Below the pieces are notes generated by a model. It was not told the origin of the DNA and searched no databases. It was given only the letters and a program-made list of their open reading frames with translations. A stretch of DNA of 64,000 bases from Obesumbacterium proteus (GTDB lineage: Bacteria; Pseudomonadota; Gammaproteobacteria; Enterobacterales; Enterobacteriaceae). A program made the position numbers and the translations under genes. Shown in pieces: positions 44,928 through 52,470 of the stretch (the stretch's first letter is position 1; each line of letters starts with the position of its first letter). The stretch lies in assembly GCF_001586165.1 (NCBI RefSeq), contig NZ_CP014608.1, positions 1,488,001-1,552,000 on the forward strand. The letters run 5' to 3'.

Positions 44928-44943
44928 ATGAGTATTTATACAG
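44928..44943 (-). promoter_or_regulatory. Degenerate LexA box upstream of polB
   Basis: On the minus strand the sequence CTGTATAAATACTCAT starts with a perfect LexA half-site and an AT-rich centre, but its second half (TCAT) does not match ACAG. It lies 44 bases before the polB ATG. E. coli polB has a good LexA box at a similar place. Regulation by LexA is plausible but weaker than usual. Confidence 0.35.
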
Positions 44944-45009
44944 TGGTTGTCTATTATTAGGCTTAAGGCTACGTGTGGTGATTGTTTATGATGGAGTGGT
45001 GTAAGGTTT

Positions 45010-45269
45010 CGTACGCTTATAGGCATTGAACTTCACAGTGACATTGTGCAAGCGTCCGAGCAAGGCGGCTCAGTCGCCGCCGCCTTGCATCCAGGCTTGG
45101 CACCACCTTCCAGCCCGCTGCGCGGGTTCCCTCTCTACAAACTATGGGTTTAACCGCACCGTCGCAGAGGCGCTCCCGGCGCCCCTACGACTCTCGCCAC
45201 ATCCCTGTGGCTCGTGCTGACCCGTCGTTTTTCGTTCGGCTGTACGGTAACGTGCCGGAAAAGGTCAAC
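45010..45269 (-). repeat. Structured non-coding element, copy B (minus orientation)
   Basis: One of two diverged copies of a roughly 260-base element; B reads leftward from GTTGACC at 45269 to the CGTACG end at 45010. In that sense it holds GCCACA-GGGA-TGTGGC (45211-45196). Next is a long hairpin with GTCG/CGAC at its base (45191-45161), whose inner stem has a G-U pair on this strand but an A-C mismatch on the other. Then come CCCGC-GCA-GCGGG (about 45126-45114) and a ten-pair stem GCAAGGCGGC/GCCGCCTTGC (45088-45060). It aligns with copy A from end to end. No credible open reading frame lies in it. Function unknown. Confidence 0.65.
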
Positions 45270-45333
45270 AGCCATAACTAAAAGCTAAAAAATCCAAAGC
45301 TAAAAGAGTTGATGGGCAATGTTATCTTTTGAC

Positions 45334-45594
45334 GTTGACCTGATGTGGCACGTTGTCCTTCAGCTGAATTGAGGAATGCAGGTTAGGATTCGCCGACAGG
45401 GATGTCGGCGAAAGAACGGAGGAGCCAGGATGGCGATTGCCGTTCGTTCCGTTAAAACCGAAATGACGAGATGAAGGAACCTGCGTAGCAGGCTGAGGGA
45501 CGGTGCCGAGCCGGGTCGCTAGGGGGCGGCGGTGAGCCCCCTAGCACGGACGCCCGCACGATATTGAGATTAGCACCGATGCGTTAGGCGTACG
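45334..45594 (+). repeat. Structured non-coding element, copy A (plus orientation)
   Basis: The second copy, head-to-head with copy B across a 64-base spacer. It runs from GTTGACC (45334) to GCGTACG (45594). Stems in order: TCGCCGACA-GGGA-TGTCGGCGA (45390-45411), a hairpin closed by GAACGG/CCGTTC (45414-45445), CCTGC-GTA-GCAGG (45480-45492), and GCTAGGGGGC/GCCCCCTAGC (45518-45545). At the last two stems A and B differ by compensatory pairs, so base pairing has been kept while the sequence changed. It occupies the middle of the 914-base gap between polB and yabI. The remainder (45595-45798) holds only the presumed yabI promoter region. Confidence 0.65.
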
Positions 45595-45798
45595 TAATAT
45601 CACACAGCACCTATATAAATGAGCTGCGTACTTAACATCACACTGTAACTATAAAGCCGCTATCCCCAAAATCCCCACCATTACCTATACTCATTAAGTT
45701 ACTCATTTGTAAATAAACGTTTATCCCCGCAATGATAGGTTGACGGCAAACGGTCGGCTCCGCAAAATCGCTGGCTCATTATTTCCGGTGGAAGAATT

Positions 45799-46566
45799 AT
45801 GGAAGCGTACCTGCAACACTTGGTGACCCAATCGGTAACCTACTCTTTGATCGCCGTGTTTTTAGTGGCGTTTTTAGAGTCTTTAGCATTGGTCGGGCTG
45901 CTTTTACCAGGTACGGTAATGATGGCAACGCTGGGCGCATTAATTGGCAGCGGACAGGTGAATTTCTACTATGCGTGGGGCGTGGGAATTCTGGCGTGTT
46001 TTGCCGGTGATTGGATTTCCTATTTTATTGGCCGCGCTTTCAAAGAGCCGCTTCATCGATGGTCATTTATCAAGAAGAACAAAGCGCTGCTCGATAGAAC
46101 CGAACATGCGCTCCATCGCCATAGCATGATGACGGTGCTGATTGGCCGTTTTGTTGGCCCAACGCGGCCGGTTGTACCGATGGTGGCGGGCATGCTGGCG
46201 CTGCCGCCACGCAAATTTATTCCACCCAATATTATTGGCTGTATCACGTGGCCGCCGATTTATTTCCTACCAGGGATTTTAGCCGGTGTCGCGATTGATA
46301 TACCGGCAGGTAGTGGCAGCACGTTATTTAAAGTGTTACTGGCGCTGGTGGTGGTTTCGATTTGGGTTGCGGCATGGCTGAGCTGGCGCTGGTGGCGAGA
46401 GGGCAAACGCTCGGCGGATAAACTCTCTCAGTGGCTTACACCGCTGCGCCTGCGTATTGCAACCGTTGCCATGTGGATAGCCGCCGTCGTGAGCTTTGTG
46501 CTGATGCATAACCATCCGCTGATGCCAATTTATCGTTCACTGCTGTGGAAGGTGGTGCAGTTTTAG
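45799..46566 (+). CDS. yabI: DedA-family membrane protein YabI
   Basis: Inner-membrane protein of the DedA/SNARE-associated family, a group connected to lipid-carrier flipping and membrane potential. It has 255 residues with about five to six hydrophobic segments. It shows the DedA motif FLESLALVGLLLPGTVMM and the conserved VGRFVGPTRPVVPMVAGML-type segment with its essential Arg. It matches E. coli YabI, which also lies beside thiQ. The ribosome binding site before the ATG is weak (GGTGGA). Confidence 0.93.
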   Translation: MEAYLQHLVTQSVTYSLIAVFLVAFLESLALVGLLLPGTVMMATLGALIGSGQVNFYYAWGVGILACFAGDWISYFIGRAFKEPLHRWSFIKKNKALLDRTEHALHRHSMMTVLIGRFVGPTRPVVPMVAGMLALPPRKFIPPNIIGCITWPPIYFLPGILAGVAIDIPAGSGSTLFKVLLALVVVSIWVAAWLSWRWWREGKRSADKLSQWLTPLRLRIATVAMWIAAVVSFVLMHNHPLMPIYRSLLWKVVQF

Positions 46567-46623
46567 TTACGTGGGTAGATTCGTTGAAGTGTATGGAGAG
46601 CGAGCTAATCGATGGAGGTGATG

Positions 46624-46908
46624 ATGAAAACTATAACGGTAATTTTATTGTTTTTGGTATTTAGCAGCTATTCATTTGGCAAGGAAAACAATGAACCTTC
46701 AGATATCGCTGAATTTACTATCACCGCCGAGAACTGTGAACATTTTGCAGGTGAGTGGGATAACTCCCTTCCCGAAGAAAATAAGAAGATGATTGAAAAA
46801 TCAATCGCTCAATATTGCGGTAAAGCAAAAAAAGACCTACCTGAGTTAAGAAAAAAATATCAAAACAATAAAGATATTACCGAAATTTTATCGAGCTATT
46901 CATTTTAA
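46624..46908 (+). CDS. Small secreted protein, unknown function
   Basis: A 94-residue protein starting at ATG 46624 after a strong GGAGG (46615-46619); ATGs at 46612 and 46621 are too close to or before that site. It has a clear signal peptide (MKTITVILLFLVFSSYSFG, probable cut after it). A charged mature region with two cysteines (AENCEHF and QYCGKAK) follows, and these could form a disulfide. The sequence is A/T-rich compared with its neighbours, which hints at later acquisition. I do not recognise the family. It converges on thiQ with a five-base gap. Confidence 0.7.
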   Translation: MKTITVILLFLVFSSYSFGKENNEPSDIAEFTITAENCEHFAGEWDNSLPEENKKMIEKSIAQYCGKAKKDLPELRKKYQNNKDITEILSSYSF

Positions 46909-46913
46909 AGACG

Positions 46914-47609
46914 CTACCGCCCCAACAACGCCGCAGCCGCCGGATCTTTTCCATCTAACAGGTCTTGAGTGGTGCCGTCATAGGCAATGCGTCCATCGGC
47001 AACTAACAGGGTACGCGTAGCGATGCGTGCGGCGTCATCGAGATTATGTGACACCATGAGCAGGGTGAGATTTTGCTCTGCACAAACCTGATCTAATAGC
47101 TGTAGCATTTCCCCTCGCAGTGCGGGATCGAGCGCGGAGAAAGGCTCGTCGAGCAGTAAAATAGGCTGGTCGCGTAACAAACAGCGTGCCAGTGCGGCGC
47201 GTTGGCGCTGACCGCCGGAAAGCTGCGATGGCAATCGCGGTAGGCAATCAAGAATACCCACCTGCTGGGCAATTTCATTCAGGCGCTTTTTCTGTGCGCC
47301 ATTTAGGCGTAATCCCGCATCTAACCCCAATCCTAGATTTTGCTCAATACTGAGATGAGAGAACAAGTTGTTCTCTTGGAACAGCATCGATACCGGACGT
47401 TTGGACGGCGGCGTATGGGTATGATCCACGCCAGCTAACATGACGACGCCTTTATCAGCCATCAAAAAACCAGCAATCAAGGCAAGCAGCGTACTTTTTC
47501 CCGCACCGCTCGGGCCCAAAATGGCCACGCGTTCTCCGGCAGAGATGCTAAGTGAAAAACGCATCGGCTGATGCTCATAGATATAAGTGAGATCGTTCAG
47601 CGTAATCAT
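46914..47609 (-). CDS. thiQ: Thiamine ABC importer ATPase ThiQ
   Basis: Cytoplasmic ATPase that powers uptake of thiamine and TPP. It has 231 residues. It shows Walker A ILGPSGAGKSTLLALIAG (about residues 30-47), the Q loop in SMLFQENNLF, the ABC signature LSGGQRQRAALARC and Walker B PILLLDEPFSALD. ATG 47609 overlaps the thiP stop codon by four bases (ATGA). It is the last gene of thiBPQ. Confidence 0.97.
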   Translation of the reverse strand: MITLNDLTYIYEHQPMRFSLSISAGERVAILGPSGAGKSTLLALIAGFLMADKGVVMLAGVDHTHTPPSKRPVSMLFQENNLFSHLSIEQNLGLGLDAGLRLNGAQKKRLNEIAQQVGILDCLPRLPSQLSGGQRQRAALARCLLRDQPILLLDEPFSALDPALRGEMLQLLDQVCAEQNLTLLMVSHNLDDAARIATRTLLVADGRIAYDGTTQDLLDGKDPAAAALLGR

Positions 47610-49210
47610 GATTTATCTCGCCCCGGAAGACGTTCCAGCAGAGTGAAAAGTAAGAAGCACAGGATCAGTAATAACAGCGCGGTGACCGCACCATCTTGGC
47701 TGCGATAGGCCCCGATTTGCTGATACAGGTAGAAAGGCAGCGTGCGGAATTGCTCGTTGCCAAACAGCGCAACTACGCCAAAATCGCCCAATGACAGCAC
47801 GCAGGCAAACGCCATGGCTTGAGAGAGCGGGCGTTTAAGCGCACGCAGTTCAATCAGCCTTAATCGGTTGAATCCCTGAATTCGCAGCGACAGACAGAGC
47901 GGATTGTAGCGCTCGGCCAAATCGCGCATGGGGTTTTCTAACACTTTGAGCGCGTAAGGAATGGCCATTAACGCGTTGGTTAAAATCACCAGTCCGTAGG
48001 CCGATTGCGGAATACCAATGGTATCGGTGAGCAGTAAAAAGAAACCTGTTGCGAGCACGATACCGGGCATGGCTAATATCAGCATTCCGGTCAGTTCCAT
48101 GCCTTGTCCTAGCCAGCGACGCTGGCGTAGCAGAAGTTCACGGCTGCTCCATAGCAGCATCATCGTCAGCGTTACGGCCAGCAGGCCTGCGCCTAACGCA
48201 ATTTTGAGCGAGGTGAATGTGGCCTGCCATAGCACGGGCTGAGTCAGTACGCTGGCAAACGCATGATTTGCGCCGTCTGCTATCACCGCGAGCAGCGGGG
48301 GAAGAATAAGCAACAGCGCGCAGAAAATCACGCAGCTATCCAGCAACCGCGCCGCCACGTTATCGACGGGGTTACGCCATTTCAGCGCTCGCGTATGGCC
48401 GACAGGCAGAATGCCGCTAAGCTTTTGACTCAGCAAAACTAAACCCAAACAGCACAACAGTTGCAGTATGGCCAGCAGCGCGGCGCGGCTGAGATCGTAG
48501 TCGTAGCTTAAAGCCTGATAGATTGCCAGCTCGATGGTGGTTGCCTGCGGGCCGCCGCCGAGAGAAAGTACGGTGGCAAAGCTGGCGAAACACAGCATGA
48601 ATATCAGCGCGCCAGCGGGCAGAATTTGGCGGCGTAGGTAAGGCCATTCGACAAAACGGAACTGTTGCCAACTGCTCATGCCAAGCTGCGCAGCCAGCTG
48701 GCGCTGTTCGGTCGGGATATTTTCTAAGGCTTGAAGTAACAAACGCGCCGCGAGCGGCAGATTAAAGAAAATATGCGCCAGCAAAATGCCCTGTAAGCCA
48801 TAGGGGGAAAAAGTGTAATCAAGGCCAAGGAACTGACAAATTTGTGCCAGCCAGCCCTGTCTGCCGTACACGCTGAGGATCCCAAAGACCGCGACCAGCA
48901 CGGGCAATACCAGCGTCATAGCGCACAGGCGCAGCAATAGCTGACGGCCTAAAAAGCGACGGCGAAACAGCGCTCGAGCTAGCAAAATGGCCGGTAGAAC
49001 AGAGCAAACGGCAGAGAGAAATGCCTGCCAGAAGGTAAAACGAATAACGTGCCACAGATAATCGTCTTGCCACAGGCTACGCCAATCCGACTCTGGCGCA
49101 TGACGCCAGAGTGAACCAAATGACGCCGCTGCGATGGCAATAATTACCATCGCAGCGAACAATCCAGGGATTAACCAGAAAGGAATTAACGGCTGACGGC
49201 GGCTTGCCAT
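47606..49210 (-). CDS. thiP: Thiamine ABC importer permease ThiP
   Basis: Fused two-domain permease of the thiamine/TPP importer in the inner membrane. I start it at ATG 49210 (MASRRQPLIPFWLIPGLF), the family N-terminus; ATG 49222 is in frame four codons earlier. The 534 residues have about 12 membrane segments and two permease domains. Each has an EAA-type loop (QLAAQLGMSSWQQFRFVEWP and LSLRIQGFNRLRLIELRAL). It overlaps thiB by 25 bases. Confidence 0.97.
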   Translation of the reverse strand: MASRRQPLIPFWLIPGLFAAMVIIAIAAASFGSLWRHAPESDWRSLWQDDYLWHVIRFTFWQAFLSAVCSVLPAILLARALFRRRFLGRQLLLRLCAMTLVLPVLVAVFGILSVYGRQGWLAQICQFLGLDYTFSPYGLQGILLAHIFFNLPLAARLLLQALENIPTEQRQLAAQLGMSSWQQFRFVEWPYLRRQILPAGALIFMLCFASFATVLSLGGGPQATTIELAIYQALSYDYDLSRAALLAILQLLCCLGLVLLSQKLSGILPVGHTRALKWRNPVDNVAARLLDSCVIFCALLLILPPLLAVIADGANHAFASVLTQPVLWQATFTSLKIALGAGLLAVTLTMMLLWSSRELLLRQRRWLGQGMELTGMLILAMPGIVLATGFFLLLTDTIGIPQSAYGLVILTNALMAIPYALKVLENPMRDLAERYNPLCLSLRIQGFNRLRLIELRALKRPLSQAMAFACVLSLGDFGVVALFGNEQFRTLPFYLYQQIGAYRSQDGAVTALLLLILCFLLFTLLERLPGRDKS

Positions 49211-50181
49211 GAGCGGATCCATGTTGCGCGGTTTTGAGCCACTTCGGCAGGCGTGAATTCTAAGGCTTTTGCTGGAACCTTCAGCTGTTCAAAACCCGCA
49301 GGCAGCGTGGTTTTAATCACCGGATACATCCAGTTGCCGGTTGGCATTTCGTTCTGGAAAGCCGGAGTGGTAATGAACTGCATAAATCTCTGTGCCAGCT
49401 GTGGCTGCTTGCTACCGGCGAGCTGAGCCGCAACTTCTACCTGTAAGTAGTGGCCCTCGCTAAATTCGGCGGCTGCGTAGTTATCTTTTTTCTCTTCGAT
49501 AATGTGATACGCCGGCGACGTGGTGTAGCTCAATACCAAATCCGCTTCGCCTTTCAAGAACAGGCCGTAGGCTTCACTCCATCCCTTGGTCACCGTCACG
49601 GTTTTCTTTGCCAGTTTTTGCCAAGCCTGCGGAGCGTCGTTACCGTAAACCTTTTGCATCCAAAGCATTAAGCCTAATCCCGGCGTGCTGGTGCGCGGAT
49701 CTTGATAGATCACTTTCCATTTTTCAGGGCCATCGACCAGCTGTTTCAAACTGGTCGGCGGGTTTTTCAGCGTGTTTTTGTTATAAACGAAAGAGAAGTA
49801 GCCGTAGTCATAAGGCACAAAGGTTTTATTCTGCCAGCCACCAGGAACGGTGAGCGACTGAGTATCGACTTCGCTAGGCACAAACAGGCCGGTTTTCTCG
49901 GCGGCTTGCACTAAATTATTGTCCAATCCCAACACCACATCGGCGCTGCTTTTTTTGCCTTCCATTCGGACTCGGTTAAGTACCGAAACGCCGTCTTCCA
50001 GCGCCACAAGCTTCAGCTCGCAGCCACACTCTTTTTCAAACGCCGCTTTAACCTTCGGGCCAGGGCCCCATTCAGCGGCAAAAGAATCGTAGGTATAAAC
50101 AGTGAGAACAGGTTTATCAGCGCTGTGAGCCAAAATAGGTGCGGCGATCAGCATTAAGGCAGGAATCAATCGTTTCAACAC
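49186..50181 (-). CDS. thiB: Periplasmic thiamine-binding protein ThiB
   Basis: Solute-binding protein that captures thiamine, TMP and TPP for ThiPQ. The 331-residue protein has a signal peptide (MLKRLIPALMLIAAPILAHS, cut near ADK), then VLTVYTYDSFAAEWGPGPKV at the start of the mature protein. The ligand-site regions SADVVLGLDNNLV, YDYGYFSFVYNK and DPRTSTPGLGLMLWMQKVYG follow. It is the first gene of thiBPQ, preceded by a TPP riboswitch. Confidence 0.97.
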   Translation of the reverse strand: MLKRLIPALMLIAAPILAHSADKPVLTVYTYDSFAAEWGPGPKVKAAFEKECGCELKLVALEDGVSVLNRVRMEGKKSSADVVLGLDNNLVQAAEKTGLFVPSEVDTQSLTVPGGWQNKTFVPYDYGYFSFVYNKNTLKNPPTSLKQLVDGPEKWKVIYQDPRTSTPGLGLMLWMQKVYGNDAPQAWQKLAKKTVTVTKGWSEAYGLFLKGEADLVLSYTTSPAYHIIEEKKDNYAAAEFSEGHYLQVEVAAQLAGSKQPQLAQRFMQFITTPAFQNEMPTGNWMYPVIKTTLPAGFEQLKVPAKALEFTPAEVAQNRATWIRSWQAAVSR

Positions 50182-50237
50182 TTTGCACTCCGTGAGTTAA
50201 GTCAGGTCGCAAAGGTCTTTGAGCAAGCGTGGGTACA

Positions 50238-50466
50238 CTCTCAAATCCCTCCGCCGGTGTTAGCCGGATCAGGTTCGACGGGTTTCTCTCAGCAAAAACG
50301 TGCTGCGCAGGCGTTGATCCGATGTCGGGCAGTGCTCAGAATCCTCACATACTTTGTGTATGCTCCGGTTCTTCCGCGCTGGCCGACACCAGCTGAACGC
50401 AGCTCGCGACGTTTTTAGATCGGCGATGGAAATTGCCGGTCTATTTTTTTGCACCCCGTTGAGAAC
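50238..50466 (-). promoter_or_regulatory. TPP riboswitch (THI box) of thiBPQ with an expanded P3 arm
   Basis: Read on the minus strand, the conserved parts are all present. The 5' P1 strand is TTCTCAA (50465-50459) and the J3/2 side is GGGGTGC (50457-50451). The pyrimidine sensor is CTGAGAG (50292-50286). The pyrophosphate arm reads ACCCGTCGAACCTGATCCGG and ends in the 3' P1 strand near 50240. Between GGGGTGC and CTGAGAG lie 158 bases that fold into long imperfect hairpins. High TPP should shut thiB expression. Its end is 57 bases before the thiB ATG. Confidence 0.9.
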
Positions 50467-50515
50467 AGGGCGCTATTGTAAAGAGAGCATCTGTTATTAG
50501 AAAGGATTAATAACG

Positions 50516-52234
50516 TTACCGAGGTTTTTCACAACCGGTTGAAACGGTTAATTCATGCACATGACTGTCGGAGGGAAGCTCCGGCGGGGAGAACCACGCG
50601 GATTTGAAATCGAACCAGCCGAGCGTATTCATGCGCACGCCGCGCATGCTGTGCTGTCCGTGGAGTTTTAGCCAATGGTGGAACAGGGGATGAAGCTGAT
50701 GTTCTTGCACCAAGCGTTGGCACCATTCGGCCATGGGCAGGGCATTGTTGCGCCATCGGCTGGCGTCTTGCTGTAAATCACCGCTGAGGCAGTGCTGGAG
50801 CAAGGGAAGTTCATAGAGCATTGAAAAAACAGAAAACTCTAACGGTAAATAGAAGTTGGCACTGCCGACCCAGAGATCGCTTTGCGCATCGCCTTCGTGC
50901 CAGCGGCTGTAGCTGATCTCCTGCATGGTGAGCTCAACGCCATATTCGGCCAGCAACGGCTTAAGCGCTAAATAGATCGCGTGGAATTCGGAATGTTTGG
51001 TGTAGACCGTTAATGTTAGATGAGTCAGATGCTCCGGTTTCTTATTTTCACTGATCAATAAATTATGGTGCCAGCGTGGCAGGATGCCGTAGGCCGGTGA
51101 CCAGTAACGCTGATGAATTTTTCCTGCTTTATTGAGCAGGGCAATCGGCGTCATGACCTGACAGAGCCATTCGCGCACCGCCGGATCGGAGGTTAACGGC
51201 GAACGTTGGTCGAACAGCATAAAGTAGCAGCCTTCTTCCAAGCGGCTTTCCAGCTCATCTTTCCCCGTATCGTCGGATTGTAGCTGCACGCCTGCGTGTA
51301 CCAACTCTTCCGAAATTTCAGGCAGAACCCAGATGTTAACTTCGTCAATCAGCGCACGGAAACCAAAGTAGTCGTCGTAGGCACGGATTTTCAGCTGCGT
51401 CTGCGTGTTACGCACCACCTGATAAGGGCCAGTGCCGATAGGCGAGCGCGTGAAGTTGGGTAGCGATTGCCATTCGTGCGGCAGGATCATGGCGCTGACG
51501 CTGCCCAGCAGCCAAGGTAGCCATGCATCGGGCGTGCTTAAATGAATATCGATGACGTAAGGGTTGGGGGAAGTGATGGTTTTTAGGTGCGAAAATAACG
51601 GCTGATCGCGTAAACGCTCGAGCGATTGGATCACGTCGATCATTTCGAGTTCGCGCCCATGGTGAAAACGGATCGCGGGACGTAGATAGAAACGCCAGTG
51701 CAGAGGCGTAATCGCCTGCCAGTGATGAGCCAAATCGGATTCTAGTTCCCCATTTTCCTCATTTAGCTGGGTAAGCCCGCTGAAGATCTGCCGCGCCAGA
51801 TGGGTTTCAGAGCGGCGCATTGGCGTACCGGGAAGCAGGTTAAACAGCGGACGATAGTAAAGAATACGCAGAATATGCTTACCCTGACGGAAGCTACGGC
51901 CTAGCTGGGAGAGTAGCATTTGGCGAACTGAACTGCGGTCGCCCACCAGTTGAACCAGTTGCTCAATGTGATCCTGTTCCAGCAACTCCTCTGCGCGCAG
52001 CTGCTGTACCTGAAGGCCGGTTGACTGGAACGTTAGCGTTGAGCGTTTTCCTCGGCCAGACTCGGCCTGCCAATGCAGCCAACCTTGCTGTTGCATCGAG
52101 TTTAATAAGGTTCTGACATGACGACGTGAACAGCTCAGCGTTTCTGCGAGGTCGCCCAGCGTGGTTTCCGCTGACTGGCCTTTGAAGCTTTGCCATAAAC
52201 GTATGAACTGATGTTGTAAGCGCGATGTCGCCAT
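50516..52234 (-). CDS. sgrR: Transcriptional activator of sgrS, SgrR
   Basis: Cytoplasmic regulator that activates the small RNA sgrS during glucose-phosphate stress. It has 572 residues. The N-terminal DNA-binding domain (about 1-115) shows TTLGDLAETLSCSRRHVRTL. A solute-binding-protein-like domain (SBP family 5) follows, with LYYRPLFNLLPGTPMRRSE, WRFYLRPAIRFHHGRELEM and RSPIGTGPYQVVRN. It is about 20 residues longer at the C-terminus than E. coli SgrR. It is divergent from sgrS, as expected. Confidence 0.97.
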   Translation of the reverse strand: MATSRLQHQFIRLWQSFKGQSAETTLGDLAETLSCSRRHVRTLLNSMQQQGWLHWQAESGRGKRSTLTFQSTGLQVQQLRAEELLEQDHIEQLVQLVGDRSSVRQMLLSQLGRSFRQGKHILRILYYRPLFNLLPGTPMRRSETHLARQIFSGLTQLNEENGELESDLAHHWQAITPLHWRFYLRPAIRFHHGRELEMIDVIQSLERLRDQPLFSHLKTITSPNPYVIDIHLSTPDAWLPWLLGSVSAMILPHEWQSLPNFTRSPIGTGPYQVVRNTQTQLKIRAYDDYFGFRALIDEVNIWVLPEISEELVHAGVQLQSDDTGKDELESRLEEGCYFMLFDQRSPLTSDPAVREWLCQVMTPIALLNKAGKIHQRYWSPAYGILPRWHHNLLISENKKPEHLTHLTLTVYTKHSEFHAIYLALKPLLAEYGVELTMQEISYSRWHEGDAQSDLWVGSANFYLPLEFSVFSMLYELPLLQHCLSGDLQQDASRWRNNALPMAEWCQRLVQEHQLHPLFHHWLKLHGQHSMRGVRMNTLGWFDFKSAWFSPPELPSDSHVHELTVSTGCEKPR

Positions 52235-52302
52235 AAAAGAGGAACCTTTTTAGGTAAAGCTATCAATTTTTCTTTCCCTATATTACGCAGATAATTTCAG
52301 CA

Positions 52303-52408
52303 GATGAAAGAGAAAGAGGTGAGTAATCATTTGTCTCTCCGACATCAAAGAGTGTTTCTGAGTAATGGTGCTTTTCACCGAGCAGCAGGTTTGCCTGCTG
52401 GTTTTTTT
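52303..52408 (+). ncRNA. sgrS: Small RNA SgrS, short form without sgrT
   Basis: Hfq-dependent small RNA that silences ptsG and other sugar transporter mRNAs. The 3' part is clear: the ptsG seed core CTGAGTAATGGTG (52358-52370), a GGTG-CTTT-CACC hairpin, then the terminator CAGCAGG-TTTG-CCTGCTG followed by T7 (52402-52408). The 5' end GATGAA at 52303 matches the E. coli start, and GATAAT at 52290-52295 is a good -10. The length is about 106 bases against 227 in E. coli. The missing part is where sgrT lies; no open frame with a ribosome binding site is found here. Confidence 0.82.
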
Positions 52409-52470
52409 ATATCCGCGTTCTGTTATCGTACAACACGCCGTATTTGCTCATGCCAGCTTAGGAAATCAGG

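Noticed and set aside
45026..45220. A 64-codon frame in the polB-yabI gap
   Set aside because: It runs through the stems of structured copy B in the antisense direction and has no protein-like composition.
52303..52420. An open frame starting at the SgrS 5' end, possibly sgrT
   Set aside because: It has no ribosome binding site, no similarity to SgrT, and runs through the terminator hairpin.
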